64,000 nucleotides of DNA from contig JAQSYI010000009.1 of the NCBI GenBank assembly GCA_029256185.1, forward strand, positions 124,001-188,000, given 5' to 3'. The DNA is from Paenibacillaceae bacterium. GTDB taxonomy: Bacteria; Bacillota; Bacilli; Paenibacillales; NBRC-103111. Below the pieces are notes generated by a model, which was not told the DNA's origin, did no database searches, and saw nothing but the letters and a program-made list of their open reading frames with translations. Of the stretch, positions 51,307-60,022 are shown one piece after another (within the stretch, counting starts at the first letter, position 1; each line of letters begins with the position of its first letter). The position numbers were made by a program, and so were the translations under genes.

Positions 51307-51325
51307 TAGTTCATCTGTTGAACTA
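51307..51325 (+). promoter_or_regulatory. Candidate MarR operator
   Basis: TAGTTCA-TCTGT-TGAACTA is a perfect inverted repeat with seven-base arms, centred about 15 bases after the expected transcript start. It fits a MarR autorepressor site. Confidence 0.75.
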
Positions 51326-51356
51326 CCTCACTCTATCACTGTTTGTCACCATCTTT

Positions 51357-51425
51357 GCTTATCTCATCATCGCTTATCTCATCATCGCTTATCTCATCAT
51401 CGCTTATCTCATCTTTGCTTATTCC
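51357..51425 (+). repeat. 15-bp tandem repeat in the marR leader
   Basis: GCTTATCTCATCATC occurs three times without change (51357, 51372, 51387), then a 12/15 copy (51402) and a partial unit (51417). It lies between the operator and the marR ribosome site. In the marR reading frame the repeat would encode LIIAY units. Confidence 0.92.
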
Positions 51426-51464
51426 AGCATACCCCATGTGTGCAAAACGAAAGAAGGAGTGAAA

Positions 51465-51914
51465 ATGGAGACTCAGAAGCTGGATTCCCTGATTACCCGC
51501 TATGGAGAGGTCTATCTGTTTGCTACCCGCAAAATTTCTTCCATGATCACCGAGCATGTAATGAAAGACATTACGATTGAGCAATATTTCGCCGTCCGCT
51601 ATCTGAAGAAACACGGCAGATGCTCCGCTTCCCAGCTTGCCGAGGTCTGCGGGGTCAACCGCAGCGCGGTAACCGCCATGGTAGACCGCCTGGTGGCCAA
51701 AGGTTATGTGAGCCGGATACGCGACGATGAAGACCGGAGAATGGTGTATCTGGATATAACCGAAGCGGGGGACCAGGTGTATCTGCGGGGAGAAGAGAGA
51801 CTCAGGCAGTTGGTTGAGTCCTATCTGCAGGAATTGGAAGAAAGCGAGATTGAGGCTTTTGTCAGCATCTACGAGAAGATCGCCACTATTATTTCCAGGA
51901 ACGGAGGCATGTAA
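51465..51914 (+). CDS. MarR family transcriptional regulator
   Basis: This is a 149-residue winged-helix repressor. The DNA-binding part is CSASQLAEVCGVNRSAVTAM and VDRLVAKGYVSRIRDDEDRR, with the wing Asp-Arg-Arg pattern typical of MarR, followed by MVYLDITEAGDQVYL. GAAGGAG lies six bases before ATG 51465. It is the first gene of an operon with the MMPL transporter five bases downstream and probably represses it through the palindrome at 51307. The open frame continues upstream to 51318 through the 15-bp repeats, but no ribosome site supports that start. Confidence 0.92.
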   Translation: METQKLDSLITRYGEVYLFATRKISSMITEHVMKDITIEQYFAVRYLKKHGRCSASQLAEVCGVNRSAVTAMVDRLVAKGYVSRIRDDEDRRMVYLDITEAGDQVYLRGEERLRQLVESYLQELEESEIEAFVSIYEKIATIISRNGGM

Positions 51915-51919
51915 CAGAT

Positions 51920-54900
51920 ATGAGAACCATCCTGAAATCACGTTGGTTGATTATGGCCGCTTGGATTGCCGTAGTTGCAGTATTGCTCGCTTCTGCTCCC
52001 AGCATGGCAGCATTGGTCCGGGAAAAGGGAGGCATCAGCCTGCCGGAGGGCTATGCCTCTACGCTGGCCGATGAGATGGAAGCGCGCCACCACACGAGAG
52101 CGGAGGGTGAGCTGTCCCTTGTGCTCGTCTTCCATAATCCCGGCGGACTAACCGCTGCGGACAAGGAGCAGTCTGCGAAGGCCATCAATCTGCTGAAGGA
52201 GAAACAGAACGAGTTGGGCATCACCGGCATCATGTCCGGAGCGGACAGCAAGGAGCTGGAAGCCCAGATGGTGGCCAAGGACAACAAAACCACCCTGGCC
52301 ATGATCTCCGTTGCGCCAAACGGCCGCGCAGCCGCGGAAATCCGTGAGGATTTAAGCGCTCCTCTCGAAGGCATCACAGTAGAGCATTATTATACCGGCT
52401 CCATCCTGGTGGATGAGGATGTGGTCATCAGCTCTGAGAAAGGATTGCAGCGCACCGAACTGATTACCGTGTTCTTCATCCTGATTGTTCTGGTGCTGGT
52501 GTTCCGTTCGGTGATTGCACCGCTGATTCCTCTGCTTACAGTAGGGATTACCTATGTAACCAGCCAATCCATTGTAGCCTTCCTCATCGACCGGGTTAAT
52601 TTTCCTGTGTCTAATTTTACCCAGATCTTCCTTGTAGCCGTACTGTTCGGGATCGGAACAGATTATTGCATCCTGCTTCTAAGCCGGTTCAAGGAAGAGA
52701 TGAGCAAGGAACCGGGCGACATTCACGGTGCAATCGTGCGGACCTATGCAACAGCAGGCAAAACCGTACTGTTCAGTGCACTGGCAGCACTGGTGGGGTT
52801 TTCCTCCATCGGGCTTGCCGCCTTCAAGCTGTACCAGTCCGCATCCGCGGTGGCCATCGGAGTAGCCGTTTTGCTGGCGGCACTGTTTACCATCGTGCCG
52901 TTCTTCATGGCAGTGCTGGGCCCCAAGCTGTTCTGGCCCTCCAAAGGATCGCTTGAGCACCGGGAGAGCCGGGTCTGGGGAGCAACGGGCAGCTTCTCTC
53001 TGAAGAAGCCATGGGCGGCCTTGCTGCTCACCGCTGTCATTGTGGTCCCTCTGCTGATCACTTATTCCGGCAAGCTGTCCTTCAACTCCCTGACCGAGAT
53101 CGGGGAGAACTATGATTCCGTCAAAGGCTTCAACATCATCTCCGACAGCTTCGGTCCGGGTGAAGCCATGACCACCAGGATTTTACTGGAGTCCGACACG
53201 GCCCTGGACAATGAAGAATCCTATGCGGTTATTGAGAAAATAAGCCGGGAATTGCTGCGTAATCCCGGTGTTGCCAAGGTCCGCAGTCTGACCCGGCCTC
53301 TTGGGGAAGAGATGGAGCAGTTTACCGTAGCGTCACAAGCCAAGACCCTTGGCGACGGGCTTGGGCAAGGATCAGAAGGCCTCTCGGTTATTCAGGCGGG
53401 GCTGTCGGATGCCGCCAAGTCTCTGACCGGCTCCGCCCCCGAGCTGGCCAAAGCGGCGGACGGTATCCAGGAACTGGTGAATGGGACCAATCAGCTTAAG
53501 GATGGCGCCAGCCAGTTGCACCAAGGGCTTGCGGCAATCGAGAGCGGTGTACGCAGCGGAGCAACCGGGGCCGGCGGACTGAAGACGGGCATTGCCGGGC
53601 TTAGGACCAATGCTGATTTGCTCGCTGCAAGCGGCCGGCAGGTGCTCACTGCCTACCAGACGTTGTCAGCAGGATTGAAGGAGCTTGCCGCCCACTATGC
53701 CATAATCGAGAGCGGACTGAAGCAATCCTCCGAGGCCCTGGGCGGGTTGAGCAGCCGGTTCTCCGCATTAACCGGCAAATACCCCGAACTGGGTGCCGAT
53801 CCGGACTTCCTGGCGATTCAGACCACAGTGAACCAGACCTCCAGAGGACTCGCCGATCTGGAAGCCGGATTGCACCAATTGACCCTGCAGCTGGTCAAGG
53901 TTCAGGAAGGATTGGACCAGGCGAACAGCGGCTTAAGTGCAGCCGTTGCCGGGCAATCCGCGCTAAGCGGGGGCATGCTTCAACTGGAGAACGGTGCTGC
54001 ATCCTTGCAAACCGGACTTACCGCCGCAGCGGACGGACAGAAACAGGCTGTCGCCAATCTGCCTGCGATCCAAGCGGGATTGGAACAGCTTGGGAGCGGC
54101 CAGACCGCTCTTCTGAACGGATTCTCCTCCATTGGCGGACAGCTTCAGCAATTAACCGACGGCCTGGGACAAAGTGCAGACGGGTTAGGGCAAGTAAAAG
54201 ACGGCTTAACTTCGGCCCAGGCTTATCTGAATGACCTGGCGCTTGCACCGGACAAGGAAACCGCCGGCTGGTTCCTGCCCAAGCAGGCAACTGAGGATGC
54301 GCAGTTTCAGCAAGTTATCCGGAATTATCTGTCGGAGGACCGGAAGCTGGCCAGCTTTGACATTGTTCTCACCCATAATCCTTATGACACGGAGGCGCTT
54401 GAATCCATTGACGGCATCCGCGAATCCGCCGAAAAGGCCTTGCAGGGAACACACCTGGAAAAAAGCAAAATCGGAGTCAACGGAGTTTCCTCGGTCTACA
54501 ATGATCTGCAGAAAATGTCCAACGCGGATTACAAGCGGACCGTCCTGCTGATGCTGGGCGGGATTACCCTGATCCTGATCGTGCTGCTCCGCTCGCTTAT
54601 TATGCCGCTGTATCTGATGGTATCGCTTGTGCTGTGTTACTTCTGCGCTTTGGCTGTCAATGAAGTGGTGTTCATTCATATCCTGGGCTATGCGGGAACA
54701 AGCTGGGCGATCCCGTTCTTCAGCTTTGTGATTCTGATGGCGCTTGGCGTAGACTACAGCATCTTCCTGATGGACCGCTTCAACGAGCACAAGGGCGAGC
54801 CCGTGCAGGAGGCCATTCTCACCGCGATGAAAAACATGGGCACCGTAATCGTGTCCGCGGTGATTATTCTGGCGGGAACCTTCGCAGCCATGTATCCTTC

Positions 54901-55078
54901 GGGAGTGATGTCCCTGCTGCAAGTAGCTACCGCGGTGCTTTCCGGTCTTATTCTATATGCCTTGTTGTTCCTCCAGTTCTTCGTACCCGTTATGGTGCGG
55001 CTGTTCGGCAGAGCCAACTGGTGGCCGTTCATCCCCAAGGACAACACAGTTGACCGCAGCAACAACCATTCTATCTAG
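51920..55078 (+). CDS. MMPL/RND-type membrane transporter
   Basis: This is a 1052-residue transporter with two MMPL domains. Each has a cluster of membrane segments with the functional acidic residue (GIGTDYCILLLSRFKEE near residue 245; ALGVDYSIFLMDRFNEH near 945). Between them lies a long extracytoplasmic region (about 470-780) full of repeated Gly-Leu-Gln heptad-like units such as LGQGSEGLSVIQAG and LTDGLGQSADGLGQVKDGL, like YhgE/Pip-type stalk domains. It resembles B. subtilis YdgH/YdfJ and likely exports lipids or drugs. The ATG is 12 bases after GGAGG. It is controlled by the preceding MarR gene. Confidence 0.92.
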   Translation: MRTILKSRWLIMAAWIAVVAVLLASAPSMAALVREKGGISLPEGYASTLADEMEARHHTRAEGELSLVLVFHNPGGLTAADKEQSAKAINLLKEKQNELGITGIMSGADSKELEAQMVAKDNKTTLAMISVAPNGRAAAEIREDLSAPLEGITVEHYYTGSILVDEDVVISSEKGLQRTELITVFFILIVLVLVFRSVIAPLIPLLTVGITYVTSQSIVAFLIDRVNFPVSNFTQIFLVAVLFGIGTDYCILLLSRFKEEMSKEPGDIHGAIVRTYATAGKTVLFSALAALVGFSSIGLAAFKLYQSASAVAIGVAVLLAALFTIVPFFMAVLGPKLFWPSKGSLEHRESRVWGATGSFSLKKPWAALLLTAVIVVPLLITYSGKLSFNSLTEIGENYDSVKGFNIISDSFGPGEAMTTRILLESDTALDNEESYAVIEKISRELLRNPGVAKVRSLTRPLGEEMEQFTVASQAKTLGDGLGQGSEGLSVIQAGLSDAAKSLTGSAPELAKAADGIQELVNGTNQLKDGASQLHQGLAAIESGVRSGATGAGGLKTGIAGLRTNADLLAASGRQVLTAYQTLSAGLKELAAHYAIIESGLKQSSEALGGLSSRFSALTGKYPELGADPDFLAIQTTVNQTSRGLADLEAGLHQLTLQLVKVQEGLDQANSGLSAAVAGQSALSGGMLQLENGAASLQTGLTAAADGQKQAVANLPAIQAGLEQLGSGQTALLNGFSSIGGQLQQLTDGLGQSADGLGQVKDGLTSAQAYLNDLALAPDKETAGWFLPKQATEDAQFQQVIRNYLSEDRKLASFDIVLTHNPYDTEALESIDGIRESAEKALQGTHLEKSKIGVNGVSSVYNDLQKMSNADYKRTVLLMLGGITLILIVLLRSLIMPLYLMVSLVLCYFCALAVNEVVFIHILGYAGTSWAIPFFSFVILMALGVDYSIFLMDRFNEHKGEPVQEAILTAMKNMGTVIVSAVIILAGTFAAMYPSGVMSLLQVATAVLSGLILYALLFLQFFVPVMVRLFGRANWWPFIPKDNTVDRSNNHSI

Positions 55079-55116
55079 CAACAACATTAGAGGCTGTTGA
55101 ACGGAAAATCTCCAAA

Positions 55117-55163
55117 CCGGCAGAAAGAACCTTTGCACTAAGGCGAAGGTTCTTTCTGCCGGC
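55117..55163. terminator. Stem-loop after the MMPL gene
   Basis: CCGGCAGAAAGAACCTT pairs perfectly (17 bp) with AAGGTTCTTTCTGCCGG around a 13-base loop. There is no T-run on either side. It lies between convergent genes. Confidence 0.6.
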
Positions 55164-55201
55164 CATCTTGCTATACAAAAAATGTGGTGTAGTGAAATGA
55201 T

Positions 55202-55450
55202 TTAATCGTTTCCTATCTCGTACTTCTTCTCCATTCTGGAAGAGAACCAGCCTGCCAGGAGAAGGGTCACCGCAATATCGTCCAGTGCAAAAAACGGCAT
55301 GACATCCGGTATAACCCAATATACGGCTGCGGGAATCAGAAACAGCAATTTCTCTCCGGCCGGTACTTTGTTTGAGCTTAGCAGCCTCCATACCCGCGGC
55401 ACTATCGTCACCCACCTGCGCAGGGCTCCTGCCCCTGTCCGTTTGGCCAT
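55202..55450 (-). CDS. DUF1232/YkvA-like small membrane protein
   Basis: This 82-residue protein has a basic N-terminus and the core LLFLIPAAVYWVIPDVMPFF followed by LDDIAVTLLLAGWF, which is the DUF1232 pattern (YWVSPxDxIPD...LDDI) in a weaker form. It has one or two membrane segments. The role is unknown. GGGAGGTGAGG precedes ATG 55450; the open frame upstream is not needed. Confidence 0.65.
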   Translation of the reverse strand: MAKRTGAGALRRWVTIVPRVWRLLSSNKVPAGEKLLFLIPAAVYWVIPDVMPFFALDDIAVTLLLAGWFSSRMEKKYEIGND

Positions 55451-55658
55451 TTCCCTCACCTCCCGCAATGCCTGAACGGGCACAAGCGCGTTTTTTTGCG
55501 CCTGACCGCCCTTGTCCCCTATTATACCAGAACGGCTAGCCCCAATCCCACAATTTCACATAATTGCTCCGCAAAAATCCCGTTTTTATCCTTTATCCTA
55601 AGGCTGTAAGGGACAATATTAAGCTTCCCTTATCCAAACCCAAGGAGGTATGACCAAC

Positions 55659-56354
55659 ATGAAATATTGGAGAAAAAGCCTGATCACTACCGTTTGCGCC
55701 GCCTTAATCCTGCCAACCGCAGCATCCGCCGCATCCTCAGCCGACGCAAGTGCTCCCTCAGAGGGCGCCGCTGCAGGACCGAAAGCCAGAATAGCGGAAT
55801 TCCGCGGGCAACAAAGCCATCCGTTGGACAGCTTCCGCAGAGGGGCCTGGAACACGGTACGCGAGGCGGATAATCTGGGAGTCCACAAGCGCACCTACCT
55901 TGCTCTGCTGGCGGAGAAATACACACCAGAGACGGCAACGGCCTGGAATGCTGCATTCAGTGAGCGGGAACGGCTGGTCAACGAGCTCAAAGAGCTGAAG
56001 CCTGCTGAAGAAGACAGGAAGACGGCAGCGGAAGAGCGTTATGCCTTGAGCCAGGAATGGAAGTCCGGCTCGCTTACATTGGAGGAATTGAAACAGAAGT
56101 ACGGGGAGATGAAAGACGGATGGATCTCGCTCAAAGCTCTGAGACAAGTGGAATGGAAGCCGCTTGCGGAAGAGCGGGCCGGGCTTCGCCAGACGCTGAC
56201 CGCAGCAGTCGGTTCAGGTGATGCCGCGGCGGTCAGTACGGTGCTTAATAGTCTGCTTTCGCAGATCGAGAAGGAAAATGCAGCGTTGGTGCTGATCTTA
56301 GCCCAGTTGCATCAATCCGATCCCTATTTTAATATAGAGCTGGAGCAGAATTAA
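55659..56354 (+). CDS. Exported protein of unknown function next to cssRS
   Basis: This 231-residue protein starts with a clear signal peptide (KSLITTVCAALILPTAASAA), followed by an A/S/E-rich linker and a charged, largely helical domain with heptad-like stretches (ERLVNELKELKPAEEDRKTA, LTLEELKQKYGEMKDGWISL). I do not recognise a family. ATG 55659 is ten bases after AAGGAGG; the ATG at 55650 abuts it. It ends 28 bases before cssR on the same strand. It may be a periplasm-side chaperone or accessory of the CssRS system; this is by position only. Confidence 0.7.
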   Translation: MKYWRKSLITTVCAALILPTAASAASSADASAPSEGAAAGPKARIAEFRGQQSHPLDSFRRGAWNTVREADNLGVHKRTYLALLAEKYTPETATAWNAAFSERERLVNELKELKPAEEDRKTAAEERYALSQEWKSGSLTLEELKQKYGEMKDGWISLKALRQVEWKPLAEERAGLRQTLTAAVGSGDAAAVSTVLNSLLSQIEKENAALVLILAQLHQSDPYFNIELEQN

Positions 56355-56382
56355 TCCCACGTTCCGGAACGGAGATGCCGCG

Positions 56383-57066
56383 GTGAGCTATCTGATTCAT
56401 TTAGTAGAAGACGAGCCCAACCTGAACCAGGTTTTGAGTTCTTACCTATCCAAGGAAGGTTGGCAGGTCCGCTCCTTCACCGACGGAGATGCGGCCCGTC
56501 AGGCGGTCAGAGACCATCCCCATCTGTGGATTCTGGACATCATGCTTCCCGGGGTGGACGGCTATCAGTTGATCCGCGAGATCAAGGAGGATCTTGCATC
56601 CATGCCTGTGATCTTCATCTCTGCCCGGGACGCAGAACTGGACCGGGTTGTAGGTCTTGAAATAGGCGGTGATGATTATCTGCCCAAGCCCTTCCTGCCC
56701 AGGGAACTGGTCATCCGCGCACGCAATCTTCTTATGCGCAGCTATCCCTTGCCTGCAGCCGCCGCTGCTGCCGTTTCTCCGCCTATTCTGGTTCCTCCCT
56801 ACCGTCTGGAGCCGGATTCCCGTATTCTGCGCACAGAACATGAACTGGTGGAGCTGACCTCCAAAGAGTTCGATATGCTCCAGCTCTTCTTTACCCATCT
56901 GGGCCAAGCATTTACGCGGGAGCAGCTGCTTAACCGGATCTGGGGCGGGGATTATTTCGGTTCCGACCGGGTTGTGGACGATCTGATCCGTCGCATCCGC
57001 AAGAAGATGCCCGAGCTTCGTCTGGAAACCTTGTATGGACACGGCTACAGGCTGGTAAGGCCATGA
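56383..57066 (+). CDS. cssR: Two-component response regulator, CssR-like
   Basis: This is a 227-residue OmpR-type regulator. The receiver domain has HLVEDEPNLNQVLSSYLSKE, the phosphorylated Asp in LWILDIMLPGVDGYQLI, and the switch FISARDAE with Lys in DYLPKPFLPRE. The winged helix includes LTSKEFDMLQLFFTHLGQAF and WGGDYFGSDRVVDDLIRRIR, close to B. subtilis CssR by recollection of its sequence (HLWILDIMLP, FISARDA, DYFGTDRVVDDL). CssR activates htrA/htrB under secretion stress. The start is GTG 56383. It overlaps the kinase gene by four bases. Confidence 0.85.
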   Translation: MSYLIHLVEDEPNLNQVLSSYLSKEGWQVRSFTDGDAARQAVRDHPHLWILDIMLPGVDGYQLIREIKEDLASMPVIFISARDAELDRVVGLEIGGDDYLPKPFLPRELVIRARNLLMRSYPLPAAAAAAVSPPILVPPYRLEPDSRILRTEHELVELTSKEFDMLQLFFTHLGQAFTREQLLNRIWGGDYFGSDRVVDDLIRRIRKKMPELRLETLYGHGYRLVRP

Positions 57067-58484
57067 GAAACAAACCGCTGGCCTTCCAAATCTGGATTGT
57101 AATTGTCTGCATCACCGTTGGCATCTTTCTGCTGGTCAGTCTGTTGTTGCCTCCATTTTTGAACAAAAATTTATCCAGGAGCATCTACTCCACCATCGAG
57201 CAAGGGCAGAAAACCGCCCTTCGCCGGGGAACGGAAATCCTTCCCCAGAGTCCAAGTGCTATCGAGCGGGATCAAGAGCAGCAGGACAGGCGGGCCGTGA
57301 AATCCTTTGTGCTGGGAAGAAACGGCCAGCCCTTGACTGCAGCCAGGGGCATTCCTGCAAATCTGGCCGATGATATTTATAAAGAAGCTTTAGCCCAAAC
57401 AACACTATCTGCCCGATATATGCTTGATATGGGAGACGAACGGGTATATTATGTAATACGCAAAGTTTCCCCTATGAACCGCCAATTTTACTATGTTTCC
57501 TACATGTGGGATACTTATTACAAGGATCTGATGAACAGCCTGATCCGCCAGTTGGTTGCGCTCACAGGCATTCTGGTGCTGCTGAGCCTCTTCCCGGCCA
57601 TATGGCTGTCCCGTTACTTATCCCGGCCCCTGGTTAAGCTGGGGGGCTTCGTGAAGAGCATCGCGGACCGTCAATGGAATGAACCTCTCGCCATGAACCG
57701 CAAGGATGAAATCGGGATGCTGGCGGATTCCATCGAGATCATGAGAGAGCGGCTGAAGCGGCAGGACGATTACCAGCAGACCATGCTGCAGCATATTTCC
57801 CATGAGCTGAAGACACCGGTAATGGTGATCGCAAGCTATACCCAATCCATTCAAGACGGCATTTATCCCCAGGGCTCTCTGGAGAACTCCCTATCCGTGA
57901 TCGAGCAGGAATCCGGCCGCCTGGACAAGAAAATCAATGATCTCCTCTACCTCACCAAGCTGGATTATCTGGCTGCGGGCGGACAGATCCGCCAGGAGAT
58001 CAAGCTGGATGCTCTGGTGGAATCGGTTGTAGACCGGCTGAGATGGAAGCGCAAGGAGCTGGACTACCTTATAGAGCTTGCTCCCTCCATTATTCACGGC
58101 GATCCGGAGCAATGGGTGGTGGCTGTGGAGAATCTGCTGGACAACCAGATCCGGTATGCCTGCAGCAAGGTTGTGGTTCGGCTGGAGGAGATCCGCGGAG
58201 GGGGGCATGAGGCAACAGACGGGCATGCCTTCTACAGGCAGGAAGCCGCTGCTGAACCTGCACCGGCCAGGGGCTTCGCGCTTATTCTGGGGAATGATGG
58301 TCCTCCATTAAGCGAAGAATCAAAGAACGGCCTGTTCCAAACCTTCGGCAAAGGCCAGGGCGGGCAATTCGGACTGGGCCTGGCTATTGTGCGGCGGATA
58401 GCTGAACTTCATCTGGCGACGGTAACAGCCGCTAATACTTCCGAAGGGGTTCAATTCCGGATTTTGCTTCCTGTCCATCCTTAA
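57063..58484 (+). CDS. cssS: Sensor histidine kinase, CssS-like
   Basis: This is a 473-residue membrane kinase. The first segment is IWIVIVCITVGIFLLVSLLL, with an extracytoplasmic sensor loop to about residue 160, a second segment (LVALTGILVLLSLFPAIWL), HAMP (WLSRYLSRPLVKLGGFVKSI), the phosphoacceptor His in LQHISHELKTPVMVIASY, an N box (VAVENLLDNQIRYA) and G boxes (GKGQGGQFGLGLAIV). It pairs with cssR through an ATGA overlap and would sense misfolded exported protein at the membrane. Confidence 0.88.
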   Translation: MRNKPLAFQIWIVIVCITVGIFLLVSLLLPPFLNKNLSRSIYSTIEQGQKTALRRGTEILPQSPSAIERDQEQQDRRAVKSFVLGRNGQPLTAARGIPANLADDIYKEALAQTTLSARYMLDMGDERVYYVIRKVSPMNRQFYYVSYMWDTYYKDLMNSLIRQLVALTGILVLLSLFPAIWLSRYLSRPLVKLGGFVKSIADRQWNEPLAMNRKDEIGMLADSIEIMRERLKRQDDYQQTMLQHISHELKTPVMVIASYTQSIQDGIYPQGSLENSLSVIEQESGRLDKKINDLLYLTKLDYLAAGGQIRQEIKLDALVESVVDRLRWKRKELDYLIELAPSIIHGDPEQWVVAVENLLDNQIRYACSKVVVRLEEIRGGGHEATDGHAFYRQEAAAEPAPARGFALILGNDGPPLSEESKNGLFQTFGKGQGGQFGLGLAIVRRIAELHLATVTAANTSEGVQFRILLPVHP

Positions 58485-58557
58485 CGGGATTTTCACAAAC
58501 TTGGTTTATTGACTGACGGCGGATTATGGTATAATGATGCGATGAATCATTGTTTGA

Positions 58558-58586
58558 AAAAAGCCTTCCTTAAGAGGAAGGCTGTT
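58558..58586 (-). terminator. Hairpin in the DUF3054 leader, terminator-shaped on the minus strand
   Basis: AGCCTTCCT-TAAG-AGGAAGGCT; on the minus strand it is followed by TTTTTTC. It is upstream of the DUF3054 gene, so it would stop leftward transcripts running antisense through that gene. A TATAAT at about 58531 just upstream may be the DUF3054 promoter. Confidence 0.55.
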
Positions 58587-58602
58587 AGGAGAGAGAGAAA
58601 CC

Positions 58603-59007
58603 ATGACCAAACGTTTTGAAAATCAGTACTATATCTTCGGAGCCATGCTGTTGGCTGTCGGGGATATCCTCGCCCTGCTCCTGTTCACTTTCTTCGGTAC
58701 GATGGAGCATCAGATGGATTCCGGATTCGTGGAAATCTGGAACATCACCTTTCCCTTTATGGTTGCTTGGATTCTGTCCGGGGTAATAACAGGGGCGTAC
58801 CGCAACAAGGCCTATTCCACCATGACGCAAGCGGCAATTGGAGCGCTTAAGACAACTGTGCTGGCATTGCCGGCAGGCCTTGTAATCCGTTACTTCCTGT
58901 ATGACAAACCGGCAAGCTGGTCCTTCGCGCTGGCATCCTTAATCTTCATTCTGTTGTTCCTGACTCTTTGGCGCTGGGCTTATACTTGGCTGATCCGCAA
59001 TATCTGA
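58603..59007 (+). CDS. DUF3054 family membrane protein
   Basis: This 134-residue protein has four membrane segments: YYIFGAMLLAVGDILALLLF, ITFPFMVAWILSGVITGAYR, a third with TVLALPAGLVIRYFLYDKPA, and SLIFILLFLTLWRWAYTWLI. The D in GDILALLLF and the WILSG.ITGAY motif are features of DUF3054, a family of unknown function. GTTAGGAGAGAG precedes the ATG. It is monocistronic and convergent with the M14 peptidase gene (10 bases apart). Confidence 0.8.
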   Translation: MTKRFENQYYIFGAMLLAVGDILALLLFTFFGTMEHQMDSGFVEIWNITFPFMVAWILSGVITGAYRNKAYSTMTQAAIGALKTTVLALPAGLVIRYFLYDKPASWSFALASLIFILLFLTLWRWAYTWLIRNI

Positions 59008-59017
59008 TGTGAATCAT

Positions 59018-59935
59018 CTATCCTTTCAGACCCTCCAGCATAATGGCTGCCGCTTCCCGGTATATGGTCGGAAATTGCTGGAGGGGCAACGGGTTTATAC
59101 CGAAGCCTGCCTCTACCGTAAACCCCGGTTTGCCGAACTCCTGAATGAACCAGTCCTTATACCCCGCATCGCTGCCTGCAAGTTTCACGGGCACATAACC
59201 GCTTGCCTTGCGAAACCGTTCCGCCCATACGACCGATTCTGCCGGCTCCTGGTCCCGGTAGTTCCAGTAAATCTCCCTGCCTTGGGTATGGAAGGCAATG
59301 ACCATGTCGAAGGAGCGGATTTGGGTGAACTCCGCCAGAGCCAGCGCCTCCGGCTCAACAAGCGGCGCTTCCCCCGTATAGTCCCGCGGCCCCGGACCGC
59401 CGGTATCCCTGCGGGCGCGCTCCTGCTCCCAATTGGCCGGAAACTGGTCATTTAAGTCTACTCCGCGGATATTGGCCTTCCAATTGCTGAAATCCGTTCT
59501 GCCCCCATTCCATTCCCGCAATTGCGAAGATAAGTCCCCCGTCCCCTCCAGTCCATGCAGGGCCAGATTGACTCCGTCAGGATTCACCAGAGGCATCAGC
59601 CACAGGGTGGTCCGCTCCAACAGCCTGCTGGCGGACAAGCCCATGAACAAGCCGTCCTGCCGGTATGCCTCCGCCAATTCCTCCAAAAACACCATCAGCA
59701 TCATTCCCGTTATCCACTCATTGGCATGCATAGACCCGTTATAATGAATCTCGCGTTGGCCGCTGCCTATTCTGAACACTCCCAATTCCCGGCCCAGCAC
59801 GCTTGCGCCAACCGCTTCATAATGAAGAAACGGGTATCTGGCCAACAGGCCGTCCCGCGCCTCCCTCCATTCCTCATAGCCAAGCGGCCTGGTCCGATCC
59901 ACGACGGGCTCTCCCTCTGTTTCCCGATGCTCCAT
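59018..59935 (-). CDS. M14 family zinc carboxypeptidase (gamma-D-glutamyl-diamino acid peptidase type)
   Basis: This is a 305-residue zinc peptidase without a signal peptide. Metal and catalytic residues are visible: SMHANEWITGM (HxxE), the later His in VIAFHTQGREIY, and the catalytic Glu in PGFTVEAGFG; VNPDGVNLALHG and IRGVDLNDQFPANW complete the M14 pattern. Its closest relatives are endopeptidase I/YqgT-like enzymes that cleave gamma-D-Glu-diaminopimelate bonds of peptidoglycan fragments. It lacks the LysM domain of secreted forms, so it likely recycles muropeptides in the cytosol. AGAGAGGAG precedes the ATG. Confidence 0.88.
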   Translation of the reverse strand: MEHRETEGEPVVDRTRPLGYEEWREARDGLLARYPFLHYEAVGASVLGRELGVFRIGSGQREIHYNGSMHANEWITGMMLMVFLEELAEAYRQDGLFMGLSASRLLERTTLWLMPLVNPDGVNLALHGLEGTGDLSSQLREWNGGRTDFSNWKANIRGVDLNDQFPANWEQERARRDTGGPGPRDYTGEAPLVEPEALALAEFTQIRSFDMVIAFHTQGREIYWNYRDQEPAESVVWAERFRKASGYVPVKLAGSDAGYKDWFIQEFGKPGFTVEAGFGINPLPLQQFPTIYREAAAIMLEGLKG

Positions 59936-59989
59936 TGCTTCTTAGCTCCTCTCTTGGCAGATGTGGTAGGTATATATATGCCGGCGCCC

Positions 59990-60022
59990 AAAAAAAAGAA
60001 CTCTTCCGAAGAAGAGTTATCC
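59990..60022 (-). terminator. Terminator of murI
   Basis: On the minus strand AACTCTTC-TTCG-GAAGAGTT is followed by CTTTTTTTT. The stem begins at the murI stop codon. Confidence 0.9.

Noticed and set aside
51318..51464. N-terminal hydrophobic extension of MarR through the 15-bp repeats
   Set aside because: The TTG at 51318 has no ribosome site and lies inside the operator palindrome; the ATG at 51465 has a strong site. Kept only as a point in the repeat finding.
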